Of a stretch of 64,000 nt of DNA, positions 17,018-26,015 are shown piece after piece. Numbering within the stretch: position 1 is the stretch's first letter; each line of letters begins with the position of its first letter. Under the pieces are notes generated by a model that was not told the DNA's origin, made no database searches, and saw nothing but the letters and a program-made list of their open reading frames with translations. A program made the translations under genes and the position numbers. The DNA comes from Cerina sp048266425 (lineage in GTDB: Bacteria; Bacteroidota; Bacteroidia; Flavobacteriales; Flavobacteriaceae). The stretch covers positions 62,001-126,000 of the forward strand of contig JBLWZN010000004.1 of the NCBI GenBank assembly GCA_048266425.1, read 5' to 3'.

Positions 17018-17721
17018 TACGTTGCATTATCATCGAGGACCAACCCCCGGCACAAAGGGTGCTCAAAAAATTTATCATCGATATCGGAAATTTGGAATTG
17101 AAAGCCGTTTTTACCGATGCGCTTCAGGCGATGGATTTCTTGAGGACGGAATCCATTGATCTGATTTTTTTGGATATCCACCTGCCTAAAATCTCGGGTA
17201 TCGACTTTCTTAAGTCATTGGCACATAGACCACATGTAATATTGACCACGGCATTCTCCGACTACGCCCTGGAAAGCTATAACTACGACGTGGTGGATTA
17301 TCTTTTAAAACCTTTTTCTTTTGAACGTTTTGTGCAAGCCGTCTCCAAAGTTCCCGCTCCGAAACCTGAACAATCGGGTCAGGATAGTATGCCCGACAAT
17401 TCGGCCTCCATGGATATACTATTCATCAAATCAGGTTACGAGCATATCAAAATTGACGTGGCAGATATACGTTATATACAATCGGATGCCGATTATACCG
17501 AAATTTTTTCCGGCGAAAGGAAATACCTTTCCAATGAACCCCTTCGGTATTGGGAAGAAAATCTCAACCCAAAAAGGTTTGTCCGGATCCATAAATCTTA
17601 CATTATAAACACCTCTAAAATTGAAAAGATTGTCGGTAACCAAGTCCGTTTGGACAAAGACACAAACCTACCGATCGGGAGGGCATTTAAGGAAAACTTT
17701 ATGAAATTAGTACTAAATTAA
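17014..17721 (+). CDS. LytTR response regulator
   Basis: Two-domain regulator of 235 residues: a receiver with the phosphorylated Asp in IDLIFLDIHLP and the conserved Lys in LLKPFSFERF, then a LytTR DNA-binding domain from about residue 135 (IRYIQSDADYTEIF, RFVRIHKSYIIN). It forms a pair with the kinase, with which it overlaps. LytTR proteins bind paired direct repeats; none was identified. Confidence 0.95.
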   Translation: MIRCIIIEDQPPAQRVLKKFIIDIGNLELKAVFTDALQAMDFLRTESIDLIFLDIHLPKISGIDFLKSLAHRPHVILTTAFSDYALESYNYDVVDYLLKPFSFERFVQAVSKVPAPKPEQSGQDSMPDNSASMDILFIKSGYEHIKIDVADIRYIQSDADYTEIFSGERKYLSNEPLRYWEENLNPKRFVRIHKSYIINTSKIEKIVGNQVRLDKDTNLPIGRAFKENFMKLVLN

Positions 17722-17733
17722 ATTCACGCCATC

Positions 17734-18618
17734 ATGAGAAAGTTAAAAAAAGAAGACATCAAACAAGAGGTGTTCGACCTCTATGACGAATATGCACACA
17801 ACAGGTTGCAACGTCGGGAATTTATAGAAAATTTATCCCTATATGCCGTTGGCGGGGTCACGGTAGCATCGCTCATGAGCTTTATGATGCCCAATTATAA
17901 GGACACAATGCTGGTAGATCAAAATGACCCAAGATTGGATTCGGACTATATCACCTATAATTCACCCAAGGGCGGTGGGGAAATTAAGGGACTTTTATCC
18001 AAACCTAAGGACGCCAATGGACAATTGGGCGGCATTGTGGTAGTGCATGAAAACAGGGGCCTTAATCCCTATATCGAAGACACCGCCAGAAGGGCCGCAT
18101 TGGAAGGCTTTATTACCATTGCCCCCGATGCGTTGAGCCCCCTTGGCGGTTACCCCGGAAACGACGATGAAGGTCGGGAAATGCAACAAAAACGCGATCG
18201 CTACGAAATGCTGGAAGATTTTATAGCTGCTTATGACTATTTAAAGTCCCATAAGGATTGCAATGGTAAGATTGGGGTTGTAGGCTTTTGCTTTGGGGGT
18301 TGGATCTCTAATATGATGGCGGTTAGAGTTCCCAAGCTTAATGCGGCCGTTCCTTTTTACGGGGGGCAGCCTACTGAGGATATCGACAAAATCAATGCCC
18401 CATTGATGCTGCATTACGCCGGACTTGACGATCGGGTAAATGCAGGATGGCCAGCCTATGAGGAAGCGTTAAAGAAATTTGGCAAGGACTACGAAGCTTA
18501 TATCTACCCCAATGTAAACCATGGATTTCACAATACGACCACTCCTCGCTACAACAAGGAAGCCGCCGAATTGGCATGGGGACGGACCAACGATTTTTTT
18601 AAGGATAAGTTGAGGTAA
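17734..18618 (+). CDS. Dienelactone hydrolase family protein, Tat-type N-terminus
   Basis: Alpha/beta hydrolase of 294 residues. The dienelactone hydrolase nucleophile is a Cys, seen in VVGFCFGGW, with Asp in GLDDRV and His in NVNHGFHN completing the triad. The N-terminus has RREFIENLSLYAVGGVTVAS, twin arginines before a hydrophobic stretch, suggesting Tat export or membrane anchoring. It starts 12 bp after the LytTR gene and so is probably the third gene of that operon, an uncommon partnership. Substrate unknown. Confidence 0.9.
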   Translation: MRKLKKEDIKQEVFDLYDEYAHNRLQRREFIENLSLYAVGGVTVASLMSFMMPNYKDTMLVDQNDPRLDSDYITYNSPKGGGEIKGLLSKPKDANGQLGGIVVVHENRGLNPYIEDTARRAALEGFITIAPDALSPLGGYPGNDDEGREMQQKRDRYEMLEDFIAAYDYLKSHKDCNGKIGVVGFCFGGWISNMMAVRVPKLNAAVPFYGGQPTEDIDKINAPLMLHYAGLDDRVNAGWPAYEEALKKFGKDYEAYIYPNVNHGFHNTTTPRYNKEAAELAWGRTNDFFKDKLR

Positions 18619-18643
18619 CTTCGCTTTTATCTCATTGAATAGG

Positions 18644-20266
18644 TTATTGGTTTCCTTGAACAAGGTCAAATAATTCCTTATCCATCTGAGGTTTTACTTC
18701 GCAAGTGGTGTCAAAATGCATGGTAGCCGTATTCTTACTATTGTAGGCCGGCCAATTGGGAAGGCCGGAATGGCCCGGAGTTCCCGTCTTTGCAAAATTG
18801 ATCCATGCACGGCTCATCTTGTCCGCCAGGATATGTGCTTCCTTACCCCCTCCGGTCATATGGTTGGCCAAATCTACATTGTCAAAAACAAAAGGCAGAT
18901 CCATACAGTGCAGTGCCTTGTATTTTCCATCAAAGACCGGGGATTGCCAAGTGAATAAATACATATAAACCGGAGCACCACCAGCAATCATTGATTTTTG
19001 GTTGGCCTGGTCTACAGCTCCCGGCCTGAACATGGTGTCCACATCCAAAAGATCGATCGCCTTGGTGTCATTGGGGTACGCCTTTTTTACCGCAGCGATA
19101 TAGGCGTCGGCCTTCCCCTTGTATTGATCCTTGATCTGCGCCATGATTTGGTCGTCGGAAGCATTTGCGAAGCGCATGTTCGCAAATGGGGCAAATTCAT
19201 TTTTGACGGTACCTATCAACAACGGAATATCTTTAGAAAGCGCAAGGGCTTTATCCGAACCCGTTTGGAAGGGCAGATCATTCCCGTCCACACTGGGGCC
19301 CCAGCTCAGACCGAATCCCATGATCGGCTTTCCGTCTGCTTTCATTTTTGCTTCTACTTTCTTAAGTGCCTTTGAACTGGCATCTGCCAAATCACCAAAT
19401 GGTATATCCTGTAATTTGTCTACTTGTGAAGCATCTATCCCCAGTATCGACAATGTTTCAGCGGTGATGGCTTGGGTAACTTCCTTTTCCAAAACCCCGC
19501 TCCTAAACGAACCACTTTGGTTAATCGCCTTATGGAACAAACCTTTTGCATTGGGCATTGCCATCAACGTATTTACCTTGGCCCCGCCACCCGATTGACC
19601 GAAAATGGTTACGTTATCCGGGTCGCCCCCAAAATTGGAGATATTGTCCCTCACCCATTCCAAGGCAACAATCAAGTCTAGCATACTGTTGTTGGCGGAG
19701 TGTTTGTATTTTTCACCATAGGCGGACAGGTCCAAAAAGCCCAGCACGTTCAACCTATGGTTGATGGAGACCACAACAACGTCGCCCTTTTTACTCAAAT
19801 TCTCCCCATCGTAGGAAGGCAGTTCATGGCTTGATCCTGCGGTGAAACCACCCCCATGGATCCAAAAAAGAACCGGTCTTTTTTTGCTATCGGCAATACT
19901 TGGGGTCCAAACATTGAGGTTAAGGCAGTTTTCATTGGTATATCCCCAATCGTGATCAAATACAAATTCAGGTTCGTCCTGAACTTCTGTCGTTGGTGTC
20001 AACAAGGGCGCTACTGGCCCATAGGTAGTGGAGCTGCGAATCCCTTCCCAGGCATCGGGTTTGACTGCAGCTTCAAAGCGATTGGCCTTTGCGTAGGGGA
20101 TTCCCTTATAGTTGTATATTTTATTATGGATGTAGCCACGGACTTTCCCCGATTGGGTGTTTGTGACCGCAACGTCCGCACCGGTCTTGATTTCCGATTG
20201 GGCGATTATGGATCCTGTGAATAGGATCATTAAAATTACCGTTAGATGATCGATTGCTTTTTTCAT
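18644..20266 (-). CDS. Carboxylesterase, type B
   Basis: Exported alpha/beta-hydrolase of 540 residues with a signal peptide ending at SIIAQS. FWIHGGGFTAGSS gives the oxyanion hole, FGQSGGGAKVN the nucleophile elbow, and ALHCMDLPFVFDN the catalytic His. ENCLNLNVW is the usual EDCLxLNV-type signature. Secreted type-B esterases of marine Bacteroidota often remove acyl groups from glycans or xenobiotics; target unknown. On the same strand as the nucleoside hydrolase and the Nudix regulator (spacers of about 60 and 40 bp), so these three may form one transcript starting from the regulator. Confidence 0.95.
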   Translation of the reverse strand: MKKAIDHLTVILMILFTGSIIAQSEIKTGADVAVTNTQSGKVRGYIHNKIYNYKGIPYAKANRFEAAVKPDAWEGIRSSTTYGPVAPLLTPTTEVQDEPEFVFDHDWGYTNENCLNLNVWTPSIADSKKRPVLFWIHGGGFTAGSSHELPSYDGENLSKKGDVVVVSINHRLNVLGFLDLSAYGEKYKHSANNSMLDLIVALEWVRDNISNFGGDPDNVTIFGQSGGGAKVNTLMAMPNAKGLFHKAINQSGSFRSGVLEKEVTQAITAETLSILGIDASQVDKLQDIPFGDLADASSKALKKVEAKMKADGKPIMGFGLSWGPSVDGNDLPFQTGSDKALALSKDIPLLIGTVKNEFAPFANMRFANASDDQIMAQIKDQYKGKADAYIAAVKKAYPNDTKAIDLLDVDTMFRPGAVDQANQKSMIAGGAPVYMYLFTWQSPVFDGKYKALHCMDLPFVFDNVDLANHMTGGGKEAHILADKMSRAWINFAKTGTPGHSGLPNWPAYNSKNTATMHFDTTCEVKPQMDKELFDLVQGNQ

Positions 20267-20329
20267 TTTCCTGTTCGTTTATTTGTTAGTATTCCACAAC
20301 ACGTAACCTTTAAAAAATTGAGGTTTGAG

Positions 20330-21370
20330 TTAATTTTGTTCGATAGCCAATAATTCTAGCTTGTCATAAAAATCATTGAAAAGAAGGCGATTATCCAATT
20401 GCTCGTACACCCTGATATTCCGGCCTGTAAGATTGGTTTCGTATAGTCCTTGGTCATTTATCTTGGGAGCTCTTTTTATCACGTAAGGGCTAGACGAGGG
20501 ATCGGGTTCAAACGAAGACTGTAGGGCCGTTAACAGAACCAACGGATTATCACCCATAATATAGGTTTCCCCAATGGGAACTTTCCAAGCATTCAATTTT
20601 TTGAATGTTTCCATCATGGTCCGGGCCAAATAATTCCCCAATTGCCCTTTATTGCTTACACGTAACATAAGCTCTGCATGTGACATGATGGGCTGTCTAT
20701 AAACATTTCTTGGAACCTGCCACAAATCAATATCCGATTTGTTGAAAATTACCTGTGCCGCCACTTTATCGATCCCTAAATTATACTCCAACGGGGTAGA
20801 GCCGGGTGACGGTAAGGCTAGGTCATCATATTCGGGGCCCCCGATCCAGATCAAAGTGAGCTTTTCGGCAATTTTAGGTTCCAACAGATAGGCGCTAGCT
20901 ATATTCGTTAAGCCTCCGCCACAAACGACATATAACGGCAAATCCGTATCCGTGCGAAGGGCTTCCTTAATGATAGCTTGTACGGCATCGGAATTCATTG
21001 CAATATTCACATCCTTTAGACTTTCGTTCTTGTCAGTATACACGGGTATGCCCTTATCCAAGTGCAAAATCTTCAAAACCTCCATCGCCTTTTCCCTGGC
21101 ATATTCAGAAGTGCCCGGTGCACCAAAACCTTCGGCATACAAATGGGAGGCGATAATGCCGCGGATTTCCACCGATGGGGAAAGTAAGTGATGTGCCAAC
21201 TGAAAAAGACCATCCGGGTCTCCTCCAAGGTCGTTGTCTATAATGACACGCATTCTGGGAATTACAGTAGCATCCAATGCAGCTATCCCTTCCTGTGAAT
21301 AGCTGGTATGCGAGAATGCTGTTGCAAATAGCAACCAAAGTAAAAATCCAAAATGGCCAATACCTTTCAT
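20330..21370 (-). CDS. Exported nucleoside hydrolase
   Basis: IUNH-type nucleoside hydrolase of 346 residues with a signal peptide (mature end near SHTSYSQ). The Ca2+/ribose-binding motif is RVIIDNDLGGDPDG, near residue 40, and the later NLGIDKVAAQVIF matches the family's second Asp region (DPxAA) in a modified form. Such enzymes split nucleosides to ribose and base; exported forms scavenge nucleosides outside the cytoplasm. Its position directly after a Nudix-type regulator gene supports a nutrient-controlled scavenging unit. Confidence 0.9.
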   Translation of the reverse strand: MKGIGHFGFLLWLLFATAFSHTSYSQEGIAALDATVIPRMRVIIDNDLGGDPDGLFQLAHHLLSPSVEIRGIIASHLYAEGFGAPGTSEYAREKAMEVLKILHLDKGIPVYTDKNESLKDVNIAMNSDAVQAIIKEALRTDTDLPLYVVCGGGLTNIASAYLLEPKIAEKLTLIWIGGPEYDDLALPSPGSTPLEYNLGIDKVAAQVIFNKSDIDLWQVPRNVYRQPIMSHAELMLRVSNKGQLGNYLARTMMETFKKLNAWKVPIGETYIMGDNPLVLLTALQSSFEPDPSSSPYVIKRAPKINDQGLYETNLTGRNIRVYEQLDNRLLFNDFYDKLELLAIEQN

Positions 21371-21407
21371 GTTAATTGCTGTATATCATTCTTTTGTAAT
21401 CGAAAAA

Positions 21408-22133
21408 TTATTCATATCCTTTAAAACTGTACAGATAAGGAGCCTTGTGTGCCCTACCTTGAAAAAGCTTTTCGTGCCTTTCCAAAACACCGATTGCCAA
21501 GATTCTGCGCTGAAAAGTAGTTCTACGCATCCTTTCTCCCAAAATGGCCTCGTATACCTGCTGCAATTGTTTCATGGTAAATTTTGAAGGCAAAAGGTTC
21601 ATACCGACCAATTTTTTTTCCAAGTTCTCGCGTAGTTCCTGTAATGCCATTTCCACAATTTCTCGATGATCCATCATCAAGGTAGGTAGGTCGTCTACGC
21701 TGTACCAATTGATGCTGTCGGAAAGTGAATCCGGTTGGGGCGAAACCTCGTCATAATTTATCAAGGCATAATGGGCAACGGTAAGGAATCGGCCCAACAT
21801 CCATTCGTGGGTTCTTAGATCAAGTCCGTTTTCTTCCAAGATGCGTTTCATTGCTTCCGGATTCGATCTGGTCAGACTTCCAAAGGTCCGAAATTGATCC
21901 AAGTAGATATTGTCTAGTCCTGTGCGTTCCTTCAAACCTCTTTTTACAGCTTGTTCCAGGCTTTCACTCCTTCTTATAAAGCCACCGGGCAGGGCAAATA
22001 GACCGGTATTGTGGTATTCAAGAACCAAGATCTTGAGCTGCTTTCCATTGAACCCAAAGATGACAAGGTCATAGGCAAGATTCTGGATAACATCCTCGCG
22101 TTCAATACTTTTTAAAGTTTTTTTTTCGGGCAC
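21408..22133 (-). CDS. Nudix-domain transcriptional regulator (NrtR-like)
   Basis: 241 residues: an N-terminal Nudix fold and a C-terminal winged helix (about 165-241, PSKFTMKQLQQVYEAILGE, then RRTTFQRRILA), the layout of NrtR/AraR-type regulators. The Nudix box reads GFIRRSESLEQAVKRGLKERTGL-like but lacks key acidic residues: RExxEE has become RGLKER, so hydrolysis is probably lost and the domain now senses a ligand. It is first in a same-strand group with the nucleoside hydrolase and the esterase and is divergent from a secreted propeller protein. A palindrome at 22183-22205 could be its operator. Confidence 0.9.
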   Translation of the reverse strand: MPEKKTLKSIEREDVIQNLAYDLVIFGFNGKQLKILVLEYHNTGLFALPGGFIRRSESLEQAVKRGLKERTGLDNIYLDQFRTFGSLTRSNPEAMKRILEENGLDLRTHEWMLGRFLTVAHYALINYDEVSPQPDSLSDSINWYSVDDLPTLMMDHREIVEMALQELRENLEKKLVGMNLLPSKFTMKQLQQVYEAILGERMRRTTFQRRILAIGVLERHEKLFQGRAHKAPYLYSFKGYE

Positions 22134-22182
22134 TAATCTATTTTTTCCAAATAAAGAATAAAAAAATAAGAGTACAAAATAT

Positions 22183-22205
22183 TATTGTTACAAATTGAGA
22201 CAATA
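22183..22205. promoter_or_regulatory. Inverted repeat TATTGT-N11-ACAATA
   Basis: Perfect 6-bp arms (22183-22188 and 22200-22205) in the 332-bp divergent region (22134-22465) between the Nudix regulator and the propeller gene, a natural place for an autoregulatory operator. Within it lies the shorter palindrome TTGTTACAA. The rest of the spacer shows only AT-rich DNA and a weak TATCTTAG box near 22411. Confidence 0.35.
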
Positions 22206-22465
22206 AAGATTTTGACTGGTTAATGGGTAATCAATTTATAATAGCAACAATCCTTTTATTGCTTTTGGGACTAGAAGTATTGACGAATGCTAAATTTTAA
22301 ATTTCCTGGCAGGTGGCCAAATGGGGTAAACTAACTTTTCAACTTCTTATAAATAGGGAAGTTATCCTATTTATTGCAAGTATATAAATTCTATTTTGGA
22401 TACATTTTACTATCTTAGGTAATTCACGAAAAGAACATTTATCCAACCTCTAAAAACACATCGCA

Positions 22466-23401
22466 ATGGAAAATTCTTTTACCCCGGCTAAAAATGGCCT
22501 CATTCAATTTCTTAAAGGGAAGTCCCTATTCGCGCTTTTATTATTCCCTGTCCTTGCTTTACAAGCACAAATTCAATTTCCAGTAAAAGTGGGCGAAAAA
22601 CCGGAAAGTATTACAAAAGGTTTTAACGGCAATTACTATGTTACCTTAATGAACGGCAGCGAAGACGGTGACGGCGAAGTGGTAGAAATTTCCAAGAAAG
22701 GGGTAAAGGTGTTTTCCAAGGGATTTGACCAGCCCAAGGGCATTGCATACGTAGGCGGACGTTTATATTTTTCCGACGTAACCCGTGTTTGGAGAGTAGA
22801 TAAGAACGGTAATGCCATTGTTTTTGCTAAAAAAGAAGATTTTCCAGAAGTAGTTCTGTACTTGAACGATGTGTCATCGGACGCCGATAGTACAGGGATT
22901 TACGTAGCGGATATGGGGGATACTAAATTCATGCGGGACGAGAACGGTGCCTTATGGCCATTGGACAGTGAACAAGCGAAGTTGATACCCCAAGTAGGAC
23001 GCATTTATTATATTGATCTAAACGGTAAGGTTTCCATTGCCCAGGATACTTCCCCGCTGATGACCAATCCAAATGGTGTGGGCATTGATAACGATGGCAA
23101 TATTATGGTAGGTGCATTTTTTCAGGGCAACTTTTTGGTAAAACGCAATGGAAAGTTAACCCCTCTGAAAGGTCAGTTCAGGGGTGCGGACGGCGTGGAA
23201 CAAGACAGTAAGGGGAATTATTACATCAGTAGTTGGGTGCAGGGGAAGGTCTGGAAGATTGATGGCAAAACTGAAGAGTCAATTGTATTGATAGATGGCT
23301 TAAAATCTGCCGCCGACTTCTATTTGGAAGAGGAGAAAGGCAGACTACTGCTCCCGGATATGTTGGCAGGGACGGTCTATGCTGTGGATATTGATCAGTG
23401 A
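22466..23401 (+). CDS. Exported SMP-30/NHL-like beta-propeller protein
   Basis: 311 residues with an N-terminal hydrophobic export signal (KSLFALLLFPVLALQAQ) and a repeating propeller body: units such as KGIAYVGGRLYFSD, NDVSSDADSTGIYVAD, NPNGVGIDNDGNIMVG and QDSKGNYYISSW, each about 45 residues apart. This resembles SMP-30/gluconolactonase or NHL propellers, which bind or hydrolyse lactones, though no catalytic set could be assigned. Divergent from the Nudix regulator and possibly controlled by it. Confidence 0.75.
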   Translation: MENSFTPAKNGLIQFLKGKSLFALLLFPVLALQAQIQFPVKVGEKPESITKGFNGNYYVTLMNGSEDGDGEVVEISKKGVKVFSKGFDQPKGIAYVGGRLYFSDVTRVWRVDKNGNAIVFAKKEDFPEVVLYLNDVSSDADSTGIYVADMGDTKFMRDENGALWPLDSEQAKLIPQVGRIYYIDLNGKVSIAQDTSPLMTNPNGVGIDNDGNIMVGAFFQGNFLVKRNGKLTPLKGQFRGADGVEQDSKGNYYISSWVQGKVWKIDGKTEESIVLIDGLKSAADFYLEEEKGRLLLPDMLAGTVYAVDIDQ

Positions 23402-23531
23402 AAGTCCGAATTAAAAACCGAAGGCACATTGGTTATTTTGAAACTGAGCTCCTTATGAGCAAATCTAATGGGACATTTTTGGAGACAATATCCAAAAAAC
23501 ATCAAAAAATACCCAGAATTTACAATAAACT

Positions 23532-24281
23532 ATGGAGAATGAATTAAAACCGTTTTGGAGTAAGATCTTCAATTTTAATTGGAAATTCGGACTTTTTTTA
23601 GTTCTGCTAATCTGTATTCCCCGTTTTGCGCTGGTACTGCACGCAAATGCCACAGCAAATTATGGTTATGTAGGGTTGATCATGCTTATTTCGGCTATTG
23701 CACCATTTCTGTTTTTGAGCAAATACGGACTAAAAAAAATAGGGGTCAGAAAACCTAAAAACAAGCGCTGGCTTGTTATTGGCTTTATCATTGGAGTTGT
23801 ATTTAGTGTATCCCTTTACTTCTTAGGGGAAGCACTTTATGGTAAATCTTACGAAAATTGGTACTCGTATATCGGAAAATCTTATAATATTCCGAACGAG
23901 ATCGACCAACAAAGTAAGTTGGTGATGTTCTCAATAATGGCCCTGACCGGAATGCTATTTAGTCCCATTGGGGAAGAACTTTTTTTTAGGGGAATAGTCC
24001 ATTCTAGTTTTGCGAATTCCGTTGGGAACCGAAAAGCATCTTTGATAGATAGTTCGGCGTTTGCTTTGGTCCATATTTCCCACTTTGGACTAATATTCAT
24101 CGATCATCGATGGGCATTCTTGATAGGGCCAACGCTGATATGGGTGTTAAGTATGTTTTGCGTCGGTATTTTATTTTACATATGCAGTAAGTATGCAGGA
24201 TCCATTTTGGGGGCGATCATATGTCATGCGGCGTTTAATTTGGGAATGATTTATTGCATATTCTATCCAATCATTGGTTAA
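23532..24281 (+). CDS. CPBP-family intramembrane metalloprotease
   Basis: Multi-helix membrane protein of 249 residues with the Abi/CPBP motifs: GEELFFRGIVHS (EExxxR) near residue 155 and FALVHISHFG (FxxxH) near 180, both in helices. Family members are prenyl endopeptidase-like proteases or protect against self-made bacteriocins. It is the first gene of a patchy accessory stretch with no operon partner. Target unknown. Confidence 0.9.
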   Translation: MENELKPFWSKIFNFNWKFGLFLVLLICIPRFALVLHANATANYGYVGLIMLISAIAPFLFLSKYGLKKIGVRKPKNKRWLVIGFIIGVVFSVSLYFLGEALYGKSYENWYSYIGKSYNIPNEIDQQSKLVMFSIMALTGMLFSPIGEELFFRGIVHSSFANSVGNRKASLIDSSAFALVHISHFGLIFIDHRWAFLIGPTLIWVLSMFCVGILFYICSKYAGSILGAIICHAAFNLGMIYCIFYPIIG

Positions 24282-24422
24282 ACATAGGGCTTGGCACGAG
24301 GCTACTTATGAACCCTGAAGTGTTGGGGCTTGCCGTTTTTTTATTTTGTTTGTACTTGCTTGCTTAAACAACAACACGAGTCATACTAAAACTATTAAAG
24401 GTATCGTTGAAAAACGAGAACT

Positions 24423-24587
24423 ATGAAAAATTTATTTTTACTACTAAATATTGGGAGCGTATTCTTCTCATGTACAAATACAGAAAAAGAGATACTACTT
24501 GTACCATCAAAAAAACCTGGTGAAGCACAGCTAAAGCAAATTGAACGCAAGTATGGTATGTTTATTCACTTTCGAAGGGCAACTTAA
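24423..24587 (+). pseudogene. 5' remnant of a GH29 alpha-L-fucosidase lipoprotein gene
   Basis: A 54-codon frame from ATG 24423 to TAA 24587. It encodes a lipoprotein signal (lipobox VFFSC), then LKQIERKYGMFIHF, which is the start of the GH29 catalytic barrel (usual form KYGMFIHFG). After HF the similarity stops at RRAT and a stop codon, so about 90 percent of a normal GH29 gene is missing. The ChbG gene begins 109 bp later. This marks a deletion or replacement junction; no function is expected. Confidence 0.78.
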
Positions 24588-24695
24588 GAGGCACGACCCT
24601 TATCCATGCTAATTTGCGGGACTCGGGAACATGTACCAAGATGCAAGGTGAAATACTCAAAAAAACAACTATCAAATATATTAACCAAATTGAAA

Positions 24696-25607
24696 ATGAA
24701 TACTTTACAAAAATTGGGGTTCGCAGAAGAAACCAAATTACTGATAATACACGCGGACGACGCTGGACTTTCACATTCCGAAAATAGGGCTACAATTCAA
24801 GCGCTTAAGATCGGAATTGTGAATTCATACAGTATTATGGTGCCCTGTCCGTGGTTTTATGAAATGGCACTATTTGCCAAGAACAATCCCAAGTTTGACC
24901 ATGGAATCCACTTAACGCTGACTTGCGAATGGGAAAACTACAAATTTGGGCCTGTTCTGCCCATTTCCGAAGTGCCAAGTTTGGTAGACCAGAACGGTCA
25001 TTTTTATAAAAAAAGAGAGGACCTTAGAAAAAACGCTTCCCCAGATGATGTCCGAAAAGAACTTCAAGCGCAGATAGGGAAAGCGCTGAAATTCGGGATG
25101 GAGCCAACCCATATCGATTCTCATATGTACAGCGTTGGGTCGCATCCGGAATTTTTAAAAATTTACAGGGACTTGGGCAAAAAATATAATCTTCCCATTT
25201 TGATAAACGAACAATTGATGCAAATGGTCGGCCTAAATCCCGAATTGAACATAGAAGAGGGGGATTTCATAATCGACAAAACCTATGTTGGTGAATTCGA
25301 GAGTTTCAGGACCGGCAAACTTGGCGACTACTATAGTTCGATTTTAGAAAATTTATCGAGCGGCCTGAACCTCATTTTAATCCATCCGGCATTCGATGAT
25401 AGTGAGATGAAAGGAGTTACCGTAAACCATCCGAATTTTGGTTCAGAATGGAGACAAATAGATTTCGACTTTTTCACAAATGAAAAAAACAGGTTGAAAC
25501 TTAGAGAAAATAATATAGAAATGATCACTTGGAACGACATAAAAAATAGGAAAAGGTTGTTTCAGAAACGAAAGTTCACGGAGAAGTTAAAGAAGGAACC
25601 CAATTAA
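24696..25607 (+). CDS. ChbG/HpnK (YdjC) family deacetylase
   Basis: Carbohydrate deacetylase fold of about 303 residues. LLIIHADDAGLSHSEN near residue 20 holds the metal-binding Asp pair and His, HGIHLTLTCEW the next His, and PTHIDSHMY the HxxxH-type metal site. I start at ATG 24696 (MNTLQKLGFAEE); an upstream ATG at 24606 would add 30 residues with no similarity that read through debris. The C-terminal dozen residues (RKFTEKLKKEPN) are encoded by DNA that in another frame is SRPBCC sequence, so the tail is recent. The gene may have arrived with, or survived, the damage around it. Confidence 0.88.
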   Translation: MNTLQKLGFAEETKLLIIHADDAGLSHSENRATIQALKIGIVNSYSIMVPCPWFYEMALFAKNNPKFDHGIHLTLTCEWENYKFGPVLPISEVPSLVDQNGHFYKKREDLRKNASPDDVRKELQAQIGKALKFGMEPTHIDSHMYSVGSHPEFLKIYRDLGKKYNLPILINEQLMQMVGLNPELNIEEGDFIIDKTYVGEFESFRTGKLGDYYSSILENLSSGLNLILIHPAFDDSEMKGVTVNHPNFGSEWRQIDFDFFTNEKNRLKLRENNIEMITWNDIKNRKRLFQKRKFTEKLKKEPN

Positions 25608-25855
25608 GTTGGAAAGGGGGCGGACATTCCTTTAAATCAAGGATTCATACTAAAAATTCAATGTCTATGCTTGGTTGGACAGGTACCATTTTTGGTTCGG
25701 ATACAATCCATAATTGGACATTTAAAACAAAAGACAACAAAACAGTTGTGAAGGTAGAAGAATGCCTGCAAGACGTGTTTCCAAAATTATTCCGTAGTTA
25801 TCCCCAGAGAATTCTTAAATCAAGGGTAATAACAAATTTAGAAGAGCTAAGCTAA
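25574..25855 (+). pseudogene. 3' remnant of an SRPBCC-family gene
   Basis: An open frame without its own N-terminus reads VKEGTQLSWKGGG, then MLGWTGTIFGSDTIHNWTFK and KVEECLQDVFPKLF, the C-terminal half of an SRPBCC (polyketide cyclase/START-like) protein, where IHxWTF is characteristic. The first half is absent and the upstream end overlaps the ChbG gene in a different frame. A short product from the ATG at 25661 (64 residues) could be translated but would not fold as SRPBCC. Best read as a remnant. Confidence 0.72.
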
Positions 25856-26015
25856 ATAACTGCCACAACGCGCATAGTGACCTTACGGCTTGCTAATGGC
25901 TCAAGGTGTTACCCTAGCCTGTAAGGGACTTGCGCCCCTTAGATTAATACCATACCTTAGATTTGATTGGGTTGCCCATGTTGGGCAAAAAGTAACCTTG
26001 TATTATAGATTTTAA

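Noticed and set aside
24606..24695. Longer N-terminus for the ChbG protein
   Set aside because: Adds 30 unrelated residues in sequence that looks like debris; the family start is at 24696.
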